DNA of 39,743 nucleotides from Xanthomarina sp035306705 (GTDB taxonomy: Bacteria; Bacteroidota; Bacteroidia; Flavobacteriales; Flavobacteriaceae), in contig NZ_DATGNO010000141.1 in assembly GCF_035306705.1 (NCBI RefSeq), positions 1-39,743 of the forward strand. Direction: 5' to 3'. Made by a program: the position numbers and the translations under genes. Shown one piece after another: positions 1 to 7,341 of this stretch (its first letter is position 1; the number at the start of each line of letters is the position of its first letter). The notes below the pieces were generated by a model. It searched no databases, had not been told where the DNA came from, and saw only the letters and a program-made list of their open reading frames with translations.

Positions 1-72
1 CACCGCTCAAGTATAAAACAATACAAAGCGAAAGTTCTTATCAATAAAGTTACCTATTCGGTTACCAAGTAA
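1..72 (+). CDS. C-terminal end of an unidentified protein (partial)
   Basis: Frame 1 is open from the first base of the window to a TAA at 70-72 and encodes 23 residues ending in VTYSVTK. The fragment is basic and is followed within 40 bases by a good rho-independent terminator, as expected for a real gene end. It is too short to assign to a family. It could be a chance open frame, but the terminator placement favours a real 3' end. Confidence 0.45.
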   Translation, partial: HRSSIKQYKAKVLINKVTYSVTK

Positions 73-106
73 TTTGAAAATTTTATAACTTATTGAATAT
101 TAGATA

Positions 107-150
107 TGTCGAAGCAGGAGTTATAATCCTGCCACCCCGACAATTTTTTT
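107..150 (+). terminator. Rho-independent terminator after the partial gene
   Basis: A GCAGGA/TCCTGC stem with loop GTTATAA is nested within an outer TGTCG/CGACA pairing and is followed by a run of nine T. It closes transcription from the gene whose end is at 72, just before the tRNA gene. Confidence 0.7.
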
Positions 151-160
151 TTAGAGTTAC

Positions 161-234
161 GGGCTCGTAGCTCAGTTGGATAGAGCACCTCCCTTCTAAG
201 GAGGCGGTCACAGGTTCGAATCCTGTCGGGCTCA
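161..234 (+). tRNA. tRNA-Arg (anticodon TCT)
   Basis: A full 74-base cloverleaf can be drawn. The acceptor stem GGGCTCG pairs with CGGGCTC, using two G-U pairs. The D arm contains AGCTCAGTTGGATAGAGC. The anticodon stem CCTCC/GGAGG encloses the loop CTTCTAA, giving anticodon TCT, which reads AGA. The T arm ACAGG-TTCGAAT-CCTGT is canonical and A is the discriminator base. The CCA end is not encoded (the next bases are CTT), so it would be added after transcription. Confidence 0.97.
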
Positions 235-241
235 CTTAAGA

Positions 242-273
242 CTTCACTAATTATAGTGGGGTTTTTTTGTTTT
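242..273 (+). terminator. Rho-independent terminator after tRNA-Arg
   Basis: Stem CTTCACTA with TAGTGGGG (five Watson-Crick pairs CACTA/TAGTG extended by G-T and C-G pairs) around loop ATTA, followed by TTTTTTTGTTTT. It lies 8 bases after the tRNA and ends its transcript. Confidence 0.8.
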
Positions 274-590
274 ATGGGGTTTTGAACCTCTAAAGAATCT
301 ATGTTAAATTTCAGGTTTGCAAAATTAGAGTAGGGATAGATTGTAACCTATCCCTACTAGAATTGTTTGTATAGAAATCTATAATATAAAACAGAAGCTT
401 ACCTTAAGAGAGATATAGTAGATAGCATAAGGTAAAGCATTATATATTAAGGCTTAAGGATTATATTTTTTTAAGTGCATTACTGTTTTAAAGGAAATAA
501 AAATGGTTATGTCTAGACATTAATTTCCTATGAAGAAATAGAATGTACGCAAGATTTTGAGATAATTTGTACTGATTTTAACAAGTTTTT
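274..590. other. Gene-free AT-rich stretch with one perfect hairpin
   Basis: No credible coding frame is visible between the tRNA terminator and the end of the HAD gene on the opposite strand. The only clear structure is the perfect 11-bp inverted repeat at 329-358, listed separately. A weaker CCTTAAG...CTTAAGG pair lies around 400-460. Confidence 0.6.
329..358. repeat. Perfect 11-bp inverted repeat (hairpin)
   Basis: AGTAGGGATAG (329-339) and CTATCCCTACT (348-358) are exact reverse complements separated by the 8-base loop ATTGTAAC. No T run follows on either strand, so it is not a standard terminator. It may be an operator, an RNA stem or the relic of a small mobile element. Confidence 0.7.
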
Positions 591-1247
591 TTAAAGAAGC
601 AATTTAACCTTCTCGTAGGTTATTTCCTTAAAATCCTTGATTACAACATTTGCTTTGCTGTAGTCTTGATTTATGGAATTCACACTCTTATAGCCAACAC
701 AAAAAATATCGGCAGCATGTGCGGCCTGAATGCCGTTGGTGGAGTCTTCAATAACCAAGCAATTGTTTTTATGGTGTCCACTAACTTTAGCTGCATTTAG
801 AAAAATTTCTGGATGGGGTTTGGACGCTTTCAAATCGGCGCCACTTAATTTAGTGAGAAAGTATTGGTCCAATTCAAATCGCGTGAAAACACCTTCAATA
901 GTTCCCATGGATGCAGAAGAGGCCAAAACAAGAGTTAAGCCATTATTGTGATATTCTTTAATAAGTTCCAAAACACCATCAATAAGTTGAAGATCTGGAT
1001 CGTTTTTAAAGAGGTCTTTAAAAATGTTTCTTTTAATATGAACTAAATCTTGTGGATTGTTGGTTAGTTTGAAATGATCACAAAGACTTCTACAGACATT
1101 TATAGTAGATTGCCCAGTGAAACTGCGGTATTGGACGTCGCTAACCTCAATTTTAAGTGCATCAAACATGCCATAATAAGCCTTATGGTGTAAGGGTTCG
1201 GTGTCTACGATAACACCATCCATATCGAATAGAACTGCTTTTAACAC
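591..1247 (-). CDS. HAD-family phosphatase, beta-phosphoglucomutase-like
   Basis: A 218-residue cytosolic HAD-superfamily hydrolase of the subfamily with a helical cap. Motif I is DMDGVIVD (residues 8-15; D8 is the nucleophile, D10 the acid/base). Motif II is the ASS at 109-111, motif III is K143 in KASKPHP, and motif IV is the IEDS at 166-169. This layout is typical of beta-phosphoglucomutase-like enzymes and 2-deoxyglucose-6-phosphate or related sugar phosphatases, but the substrate cannot be read from the sequence. It is the last gene of the minus-strand run that begins near 6143, and 37 bases separate it from the methyltransferase upstream. Confidence 0.88.
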   Translation of the reverse strand: MLKAVLFDMDGVIVDTEPLHHKAYYGMFDALKIEVSDVQYRSFTGQSTINVCRSLCDHFKLTNNPQDLVHIKRNIFKDLFKNDPDLQLIDGVLELIKEYHNNGLTLVLASSASMGTIEGVFTRFELDQYFLTKLSGADLKASKPHPEIFLNAAKVSGHHKNNCLVIEDSTNGIQAAHAADIFCVGYKSVNSINQDYSKANVVIKDFKEITYEKVKLLL

Positions 1248-1284
1248 GGGTAGATTTTTTTCAAAGATACTGAAGCTTTTATTT

Positions 1285-2469
1285 TTAGTGCAATTTCGAG
1301 CAAATAATTAATACTTTCTCATTTTCCATATTTGTGGTTGCAAAAATGTAGGTGTCTCCACCATCTTTTATCCCTAGTTTTTTTCGGATGCTTTCTACAG
1401 AATCAGGGAAATTTCGAGTTGTAATATTGGCTTTGTTGATTCCCGTTTTTTTGAAAAGTTTTTTATTATAAGATAAAACTTGTTCTAGTTTAAAGGCTCT
1501 TCCAGGAAATGGAATCTCTCCCTTAGACGTGTAAAGATGGGAATGTTGTTGCAATTTTTTTATTTGAAGTTGTTCTGAAACACTATTAAATCCACCCGAT
1601 TTTAAAATGGCTGAATTTGGTTCGTAAAGATAGGCTAGAGGCAAGCTGTACAAAACTTCTGCTGTATGCTCATTCTTAAATTTAAAACTAAAACACTCGG
1701 TTTGGTTGTCTTTTATATTAGCGGTTTCAATTTGAATGTTATTTTCAAGAGCATCCTTTTTTAATATCCAAAGCAATTCTTTTACTTCATTGTTTACGGC
1801 TACAACATGGATGGTTTTTACATGTTTTAATTCATTTATTCCAACAGAAAAATCCAATAAGGGAGAGGTTTTTATCAAAATATTGTTAGAATGTGCAAAC
1901 AACAAGTCTATATGTTCTGGTACATTTGGAAGGCAATCGTTTAGGAAAAACACCTTTCCTTTGCTGTCGTGTCTTCGTGATGGATCTATATATATCCAAT
2001 CGAATTTAGATTGTGAGTTTTTTAAATATGAAATTCCATCGGTAGCAACAGTTTGAATGTTCTTAATCTTGAATTGTTGAAAATTATGATTTACAATTTT
2101 TGAGAGTTCTTCATTTATTTCGCAATGTGTTACTGTTTTAAACTGTTTTGAAAAGTAAAAACAATCCACTCCAAAACCTCCTGTTAAATCGATTAAAGTG
2201 TTTCCTGAAATAATACTTGCTTTATATTTAGCAGTTATCTCGGAAGAGGTTTGTTCAATATTAAGCTTGTTCGGATAATAGATATTTGGTGTTTGAAACC
2301 AGCTAGGAAGCTTTTTTTTGGAACGTTTTTTAGACTCAATTTGCTCTAAAAGCACTTTGATGTCAACTTGTAATCCGGGATGTTTTTTTAGTAATAGGGA
2401 AGTGGAATCAATATTTAAATTTTTATTTATAAAATATTGATTTGCAGTATTTAATATGTTTTTATTCAA
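1285..2469 (-). CDS. Class I SAM-dependent methyltransferase with THUMP-like C-terminal domain
   Basis: A 394-residue protein. A helical N-terminal part precedes a Rossmann methyltransferase domain: motif I DLTGGFGVD (94-102), acidic E117 for the SAM ribose, D144, and motif IV-like YIDPSRR (160-166). The C-terminal third contains PFPGRAFKL and resembles the THUMP-like domain found in this bacterial family. RNA is the likely substrate because the catalytic motif resembles guanine-N2 and rRNA methyltransferases and the neighbours (rsmE, TrmH) also modify RNA. The exact target is unknown. It lies 7 bases after the AI-2E gene, so the two are probably cotranscribed. Confidence 0.85.
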   Translation of the reverse strand: MNKNILNTANQYFINKNLNIDSTSLLLKKHPGLQVDIKVLLEQIESKKRSKKKLPSWFQTPNIYYPNKLNIEQTSSEITAKYKASIISGNTLIDLTGGFGVDCFYFSKQFKTVTHCEINEELSKIVNHNFQQFKIKNIQTVATDGISYLKNSQSKFDWIYIDPSRRHDSKGKVFFLNDCLPNVPEHIDLLFAHSNNILIKTSPLLDFSVGINELKHVKTIHVVAVNNEVKELLWILKKDALENNIQIETANIKDNQTECFSFKFKNEHTAEVLYSLPLAYLYEPNSAILKSGGFNSVSEQLQIKKLQQHSHLYTSKGEIPFPGRAFKLEQVLSYNKKLFKKTGINKANITTRNFPDSVESIRKKLGIKDGGDTYIFATTNMENEKVLIICSKLH

Positions 2470-2476
2470 AGCAAAA

Positions 2477-3568
2477 CTATAAGTTCTTGGTAAGTTTTTG
2501 AACCACCTTGTTTTCAGATAAAAATTCTTTTAAAATAACTTTTATGGCTGTGTATGTTGGAATGGCAATAATCATTCCCACAATACCAAATAAGAGACCA
2601 GCAATAATTATTACCAAGAAGATTTCCAAGGGATGTGACTTAACACTTTTTGAAAAAATAAGGGGTTGACTTAAAAAATTATCTACTAATTGTCCAATAG
2701 TAATAACAATAATTACATAGATGGTTTCTGGCAAAATAACTTCACTAAAACTATATCCTAAATTACTGGTCATGGTTAATAAAATCATGATACCAGCACC
2801 AATTAATGGACCTATATATGGGATTAGATTGATTAAGGCACATAAAAAAGCAATTACTACCGCGTTTTGTACACCAATAATCAATAAACCAATCATGTAT
2901 ATTAAAAACAATACAGAAATTTGAAATACAAGACCGACAAAATATCTAGATAGTAAGTTTTTGATTTTTTCTAAAGAGATTTTTGAACGAGGTATTTTGC
3001 TTTCTGGAATAAGGAGCATTAAGCCATTCTCAAATAAGGAGCTGTCCTTTAAAAAGAAAAACGATATAAAAAGCACAGAAAATAATCCCATGCTAAAGCT
3101 TCCAAAACCGGTAACTACCATATTTAAAAATTCAGGGATCAGAGCAAAGTCAATTTTAGATAATAAGGCAGAGTTTGCTAAAGGGTCGTTTTCGGCAGAA
3201 AATTGCTCCAATTGAAAATGAGCAATAAATTCCGAATAAATATATTGGGTTTTTTCGCGCAGTTGTTCAATATTAAGTAAAGATAAGTTTTGGCCTTGTT
3301 CTACTATTAATGGAACAAATAAACCTATTAAGCCCAATATAACTCCCAATAAAAGTAACATGGTTATAAGAACAGCTACTAAATTATTGAGTTTTAAGCG
3401 TTTTTTAAGAAATTTCACAATGGGCCTTCCTGTTAATGAGATAACGGCCGAAATAGCAATGTAAACTATAACCGATTGGATTTTATATAAAAAAAACAAG
3501 AGGATACCTATACCAACTAATGTGGCAACAGCTTTTAAAATTCCGGATGAAACTTCTTTTGAATTCAT
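2477..3568 (-). CDS. AI-2E family transporter (putative permease)
   Basis: A 363-residue integral inner-membrane protein of the AI-2E exporter/PerM family. Hydrophobic segments occur near residues 12-50 (two helices), 60-90, 150-172 and 210-345. The long hydrophilic stretch after the third helix (about 90-145) and the C-terminal block with LINLIPYIGPLIGAG and the final AIPTYTAIKVILKEF are family hallmarks. Members include autoinducer-2 exporters and Na+/H+ antiporters, so no substrate is assigned. The gene sits 22 bases after the TrmH-like gene. Confidence 0.9.
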   Translation of the reverse strand: MNSKEVSSGILKAVATLVGIGILLFFLYKIQSVIVYIAISAVISLTGRPIVKFLKKRLKLNNLVAVLITMLLLLGVILGLIGLFVPLIVEQGQNLSLLNIEQLREKTQYIYSEFIAHFQLEQFSAENDPLANSALLSKIDFALIPEFLNMVVTGFGSFSMGLFSVLFISFFFLKDSSLFENGLMLLIPESKIPRSKISLEKIKNLLSRYFVGLVFQISVLFLIYMIGLLIIGVQNAVVIAFLCALINLIPYIGPLIGAGIMILLTMTSNLGYSFSEVILPETIYVIIVITIGQLVDNFLSQPLIFSKSVKSHPLEIFLVIIIAGLLFGIVGMIIAIPTYTAIKVILKEFLSENKVVQKLTKNL

Positions 3569-3590
3569 TTAGTAAAGATACATTTTGGTT

Positions 3591-4115
3591 TTAATTGTCC
3601 AAGTTTTTATTTTTGAAACACTGTTTGGTAATTTCATAAAGCGCTATAGTAGTGGCCTGAACAACATTCATGCTGCTGTTTTGCCCAAACATATCAATAT
3701 GGATAACAGCATCTGAAAGATTTAATACAGCTTCCGAAACTCCAAAAGCTTCATCTCCCACGACTAAAGCTATGTTTTGATTTTTAGGAAAAACATAAGA
3801 ATCAATACTCTGACTGTTTCCTGTTATTTCTAAGGAAATTATTTGATAATTTTCCAATTTTAAGCGATTTACAATTTCTAAAACAGATTCTTTTTCTTCA
3901 AAAAGCACTGCTTTTTCGGTTGCTCTAGAAGTTTTCGTCATTTTTCTTCCTATCGGGATGGGCGAGCCACAAAAAATAATTTTTTCTACACCAAATGCGT
4001 CGGCTGTTCTAAACAAACTTCCAACATTTGGGGCATTGTTAATATTGTCGCAAACTAAAGTAATTGGAAAAGTCTGTTTGGTGAAATTGGTAGTGTAGTG
4101 GTTTAGCTGTTTCAC
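3591..4115 (-). CDS. TrmH/SpoU-family RNA 2'-O-methyltransferase
   Basis: A 174-residue SPOUT-fold enzyme. The three SpoU motifs are present: motif 1 DNINNAPNVGSLFRTADAFG (N30 and R36), motif 2 ALVVGDEAFGVSE, and motif 3 NSSMNVVQATTIALYEI, which together form the trefoil knot that binds SAM. There is no extra N-terminal RNA-binding domain, so it is a minimal TrmH-type protein acting on tRNA or rRNA ribose. The exact nucleotide is not predictable. It is 6 bases from the DUF4159 gene stop and lies inside the RNA-modification operon. Confidence 0.9.
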   Translation of the reverse strand: MKQLNHYTTNFTKQTFPITLVCDNINNAPNVGSLFRTADAFGVEKIIFCGSPIPIGRKMTKTSRATEKAVLFEEKESVLEIVNRLKLENYQIISLEITGNSQSIDSYVFPKNQNIALVVGDEAFGVSEAVLNLSDAVIHIDMFGQNSSMNVVQATTIALYEITKQCFKNKNLDN

Positions 4116-4121
4116 AAGAGA

Positions 4122-4769
4122 TTAATTTTCAAACACATATTTTATAATGTTGGCCCCCATTTTTAGGGCTTTTTCTCTAATTTCGGGGGGGTCGTTATGC
4201 ACAGCTTCGTCTTCCCAACCATTTCCCAAATCGCTTTCGTAGGTAAAAAGTAAGACTAATCTGGTTTCGTAAAAAATGCCAAAAGCTTGAGGTCTTTTGC
4301 CATCGTGTTCATGGATTTTTGGTAAACCCCTTGGAAAAGAATACGCACTATTAAAAATGGGATGGCTGGCTGGCAGTTCAATAAGTTCTTTGTCCGGAAA
4401 TACTTTCACTAATTCCTTTAAAAGATAAGGTTCCAAGCCATAATTGTCGTCTATATGTAAAAAACCACCCGAAATTAAGTAGTTTCTTAGGTTTTCCGCA
4501 TCTTCTTCACTAAAAAAAACGTTTCCATGCCCTGTCATGTGTACAAAAGGATATTGAAAAATTTCGGAACTTCCAGTTTCTACCGTTTCAGGTTTTGAGT
4601 TTATTTTAGTGTAAATGTTAGAATTGCAATAAGCTATTAAATTAGGCAAAGAGGTAGGGTTTGCATACCAATCTCCGCCACCTTTATATTTTAAGACGGC
4701 TATTTCTTGTGAAAAAACAACTAAAGAAAAAAGAAAAAAAATGAAAGAGATAAGATTCGTTTTTGTCAT
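4122..4769 (-). CDS. DUF4159 domain protein, secreted/periplasmic
   Basis: The ATG at 4767-4769 is chosen because it gives a clean signal peptide, MTKTNLISFIFFLFSLVVFS, ending before QEIAVLKYKGGGDWY. A longer frame reaches 4817 but would add 16 polar residues before the signal and overlap rsmE. The mature part is about 195 residues and carries the DUF4159 pattern: GGGDWYANPTSLPNL, the FVHMTGHGNVFFSEEDAENLRNYL block and GGFLHIDDNYG. This fold resembles class I glutamine amidotransferase-like domains. No enzymatic function is established. Its conserved place between rsmE and a TrmH gene suggests only cotranscription. Confidence 0.82.
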   Translation of the reverse strand: MTKTNLISFIFFLFSLVVFSQEIAVLKYKGGGDWYANPTSLPNLIAYCNSNIYTKINSKPETVETGSSEIFQYPFVHMTGHGNVFFSEEDAENLRNYLISGGFLHIDDNYGLEPYLLKELVKVFPDKELIELPASHPIFNSAYSFPRGLPKIHEHDGKRPQAFGIFYETRLVLLFTYESDLGNGWEDEAVHNDPPEIREKALKMGANIIKYVFEN

Positions 4770-4806
4770 GTTTTTCTTGAAATAATTAATCTGGTTACAA
4801 TCCATT

Positions 4807-5514
4807 TTAAGATTCATTTATAAAAGCTATCGAATGACAAGCAACTATAGCAGCTGTTTCTGTTCTAAGTCTTGTGCTTCCCAAAGTTACAGGAATAAAA
4901 TGAGAGGCAATGGCTTGTTCGATTTCTTTCGTACTAAAATCGCCCTCTGGACCAATTAAAACAGTAATATCTTGGCTTGGTTTTATTTCTTTTTTTAAGG
5001 ATTTTCTATCTGTTTCTTCACAATGTGCTATAAATTTTTGTTCAGAATGTGGCTTATCAATAAACTCTTTAAACGAAATAGCTTCGTTTAGTTTTGGCAT
5101 ATAACAGGAAAGTGATTGTTTCATGGCTGCCTGCAATATCTTTTCGAAACGATCGGTTTTAATTACTTTTCTTTCGCTATTATCACAAATAATAGGAGTA
5201 ATGGTATCGATACCAATTTCGGTGGCTTTTTCTAAAAACCATTCGTATCTATCGTTCATTTTTGTTGGCGCTACAGCCAGATGAACTTGATAGGATCTCT
5301 TTTCTTGTTTTTCTTTTTTTATGACAAAGACCACACAATTTTTAATGTCCGCAACAGAAATTTCCGCAGTAAAAAGCCATCCTAACCCATTGGTAATATG
5401 GAGAATGTCTCCTTCTGTTTTTCGCAAAACTTTTACAATATGCCTGCTTTCTTCCTTAGGAAAAATTATTTGAGTTGTCTCTTCTGTAATATTTGGATTA
5501 TAAAATAATTGCAT
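4807..5514 (-). CDS. rsmE: 16S rRNA (uracil-1498-N3)-methyltransferase RsmE
   Basis: A 235-residue SPOUT methyltransferase that methylates N3 of U1498 in helix 44 of 16S rRNA. The N-terminal PUA-like part (about 1-70) contains the ESRHIVKVLRK signature. The C-terminal SAM-binding knot has VLIGPEGDFSTKEIEQA and LGSTRLRTETAAIVACHS, both diagnostic of RsmE. Length is normal for the family. Its start overlaps the last base of the PpiC-like gene stop (both use 5514), showing translational coupling, and the DUF4159 gene follows immediately. Confidence 0.96.
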   Translation of the reverse strand: MQLFYNPNITEETTQIIFPKEESRHIVKVLRKTEGDILHITNGLGWLFTAEISVADIKNCVVFVIKKEKQEKRSYQVHLAVAPTKMNDRYEWFLEKATEIGIDTITPIICDNSERKVIKTDRFEKILQAAMKQSLSCYMPKLNEAISFKEFIDKPHSEQKFIAHCEETDRKSLKKEIKPSQDITVLIGPEGDFSTKEIEQAIASHFIPVTLGSTRLRTETAAIVACHSIAFINES

Positions 5515-6143
5515 TAATTTTTTGGCTCTACTATTTTCAGAACTTTTATCTCTTTAATTTCTTTGGGTTGATATGTGTTAAGAATGATGTAATATAAACC
5601 ATTCTTATCATTTTCTAAAGTGTACAGCTCTCTTTCCATATACTGATTTTCAGTAATATCCACATTAAAAAATAAAAACACATCTTCCTTAATAAACCAA
5701 CCTGTATCTCCACCGCGATTTGCATTATTGGCATCGGAGTATTTTTTGGCTAAAAAATCAAAAGGCGAGCCTTTGTCGTATGCGGCTATGATTTGTTTTA
5801 TAGTTCCTTGAATGCTAGAAGCTTCTTTAATTTTACTGTCTAATAAAATATAGCTAACCCTGTAATGAGGAACCATGTTTTTCTCTATAATTTTATAAGA
5901 GATTTTTTCAAAATTATTTTCGTTGGTTGTTTTGCTTCCAACAGACATTTTAAAAAGATCGCCGGCTAAAATGGTTTTGTGTTTTTCCTCGTTAAAGGTT
6001 ATAAGTTTATTGCCTTTATGTTTGTTGGTTTTTAGAAATTCTTCGGCAGAAGACATGTCGGTAATTAAATCCAATTCGACGTTTGCTTCCTGGGCATATG
6101 AAGTAGAGGCAATTAGGCTAAGTAATAGTAAAATTCTTTTCAT
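5514..6143 (-). CDS. PpiC/parvulin-like peptidylprolyl isomerase, exported
   Basis: A 209-residue protein with a signal peptide, MKRILLLLSLIASTSYAQ. The C-terminal half (about 95-200) has the parvulin pattern: HYRVSYILLDSK, a segment around PFDFLAKKYSDANNANRGGD, GWF, and a final YYIILNTYQPKEIKEIKV. This is a periplasmic rotamase-type fold that assists folding of exported proteins. The usual active-site histidine pair is not obvious, so activity is uncertain. It is the first gene of the minus-strand operon and has a candidate promoter at 6180-6187. Confidence 0.82.
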   Translation of the reverse strand: MKRILLLLSLIASTSYAQEANVELDLITDMSSAEEFLKTNKHKGNKLITFNEEKHKTILAGDLFKMSVGSKTTNENNFEKISYKIIEKNMVPHYRVSYILLDSKIKEASSIQGTIKQIIAAYDKGSPFDFLAKKYSDANNANRGGDTGWFIKEDVFLFFNVDITENQYMERELYTLENDKNGLYYIILNTYQPKEIKEIKVLKIVEPKN

Positions 6144-6179
6144 TTGGGAATGTTTAGAGTGTTTAGTTTAGCAAAAAAA

Positions 6180-6206
6180 CAAAATTATTAGATTGAAACA
6201 TCACAA
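6180..6206 (-). promoter_or_regulatory. Candidate promoter of the PpiC-rsmE operon
   Basis: On the minus strand TAATTTTG (6180-6187) matches the Bacteroidota -7 consensus TAnnTTTG exactly. A TTG lies 16 bases upstream of it, slightly closer than the usual -33 spacing. The start codon is at 6143, leaving a leader of about 30 bases. Confidence 0.45.
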
Positions 6207-6253
6207 TTTTGTAAGATTATTAAGAGAGTTTTCAAAGATTGGTTTAGAGGGGT

Positions 6254-7276
6254 TTAAATCTTTAATCTGGCGGAAGCTGTTACGTTTTGTTCAGAAAAAT
6301 CGTTTTCTAAATATTTTAAATATCCAACAATGGCAATCATGGCAGCATTGTCTGTGGTAAATTCAAATTTTGGAACATATGTGGTCCATCCAAATTTAGT
6401 TTCACCTTCTTTTAATGCATTTCTGATGCCCGAATTGGCCGAAACTCCGCCACCAATAGCAATATGTTTTATACCCGTTTGCTGGCTGGCCAGTTTTAGT
6501 TTATCGATTAAAATCCCGATAATGGTATATTGAATGGATGCACAAATATCGTTGATGTTTTCTTCAATAAAATTGGGATTTGCTTTTATTTCCTTCTGAA
6601 TAAAATATAAAATGGCGGTTTTTAATCCTGAAAAACTAAAATTTAAACCATCTACTCTGGGTTTTGTGAATTTGTAGGCCTTCGGATTTCCTAATTGGGC
6701 ACGTTTATCTATTTCTGGTCCAGCTGGATAGCCCAAACCTAGAATTTTTCCACTTTTATCGAAAGCTTCACCAACAGCATCATCTATAGTTTCACCTATA
6801 ACTTCCATATCAAAATAATTGGAAACCTTTACAATTTGTGTATGTCCTCCCGAAATAGTCATGGCAAGAAACGGAAAAGGAGGTTTGTTAAAGCCTTCTT
6901 CATCTATAAAATGTGCTAAAATATGGGCTTGCATGTGGTTAACATCTATTAAGGGAATGTTTAATCCCAAGGCAAGCGATTTTGCAAAAGAAGTACCAAC
7001 AAGCAAGGAACCCATTAAACCTGGACCACGAGTAAAGGCAATGGCATGTAGTTGATTTTTGTTAATTTGGGCTTTTTTTACAGCCTGATTTACTACCGGA
7101 ACTATGTTTTGCTGGTGAGCTCTAGAAGCTAATTCCGGAACTACGCCACCATATTCTTCGTGTATTTTTTGATTGGCAACAACATTGCTTAAAATTTTAC
7201 CGTTGTATATCACGGAAGCCGCTGTATCATCGCAGGATGATTCAATTCCTAGAATATAAATATTTTGTGAAGACAT
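6254..7276 (-). CDS. tsaD: tRNA N6-adenosine threonylcarbamoyltransferase TsaD
   Basis: A 340-residue ASKHA-fold protein that transfers the threonylcarbamoyl group to A37 of ANN-decoding tRNAs as part of the TsaBDE complex. Visible signatures are ILGIESSCDDTAASV at the N terminus, the metal-binding HMQAH (H114, H118), TISGGHTQIV, the substrate-binding DDAVGEAFDK, AIGGGVSANSGIR and the C-terminal TTDNAAMIA. Length is normal. It is divergent from tamB with overlapping promoter regions. The gene is essential or near-essential in most bacteria. Confidence 0.98.
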   Translation of the reverse strand: MSSQNIYILGIESSCDDTAASVIYNGKILSNVVANQKIHEEYGGVVPELASRAHQQNIVPVVNQAVKKAQINKNQLHAIAFTRGPGLMGSLLVGTSFAKSLALGLNIPLIDVNHMQAHILAHFIDEEGFNKPPFPFLAMTISGGHTQIVKVSNYFDMEVIGETIDDAVGEAFDKSGKILGLGYPAGPEIDKRAQLGNPKAYKFTKPRVDGLNFSFSGLKTAILYFIQKEIKANPNFIEENINDICASIQYTIIGILIDKLKLASQQTGIKHIAIGGGVSANSGIRNALKEGETKFGWTTYVPKFEFTTDNAAMIAIVGYLKYLENDFSEQNVTASARLKI

Positions 7277-7314
7277 TAGTAAAATTTAGGCACAATAATT
7301 GTTAATTTTGGTTT

Positions 7315-7341
7315 CAAAGTTATAACTTTAAAACGTATCAA
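7315..7341 (-). promoter_or_regulatory. Candidate tsaD promoter, overlapping the tamB start region
   Basis: On the minus strand TAACTTTG (7315-7322) matches TAnnTTTG exactly, with a TTG 16 bases upstream, the same geometry as the 6180 promoter. The tsaD start codon is at 7276. On the plus strand TAATTTTG at 7303-7310 is an opposing -7 candidate for tamB, so the two promoters interleave. Confidence 0.5.

Noticed and set aside
107..146. A possible second tRNA (T-arm-like hairpin followed by CACCCCGACA)
   Set aside because: No matching acceptor 5' strand, D arm or anticodon arm lies upstream, and the loop GTTATAA is not a T loop. The hairpin with its T run is better explained as a terminator.
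161..591. A tRNA-associated integration site for a genomic island
   Set aside because: No integrase gene and no direct repeat of the tRNA 3' end were seen within the window.
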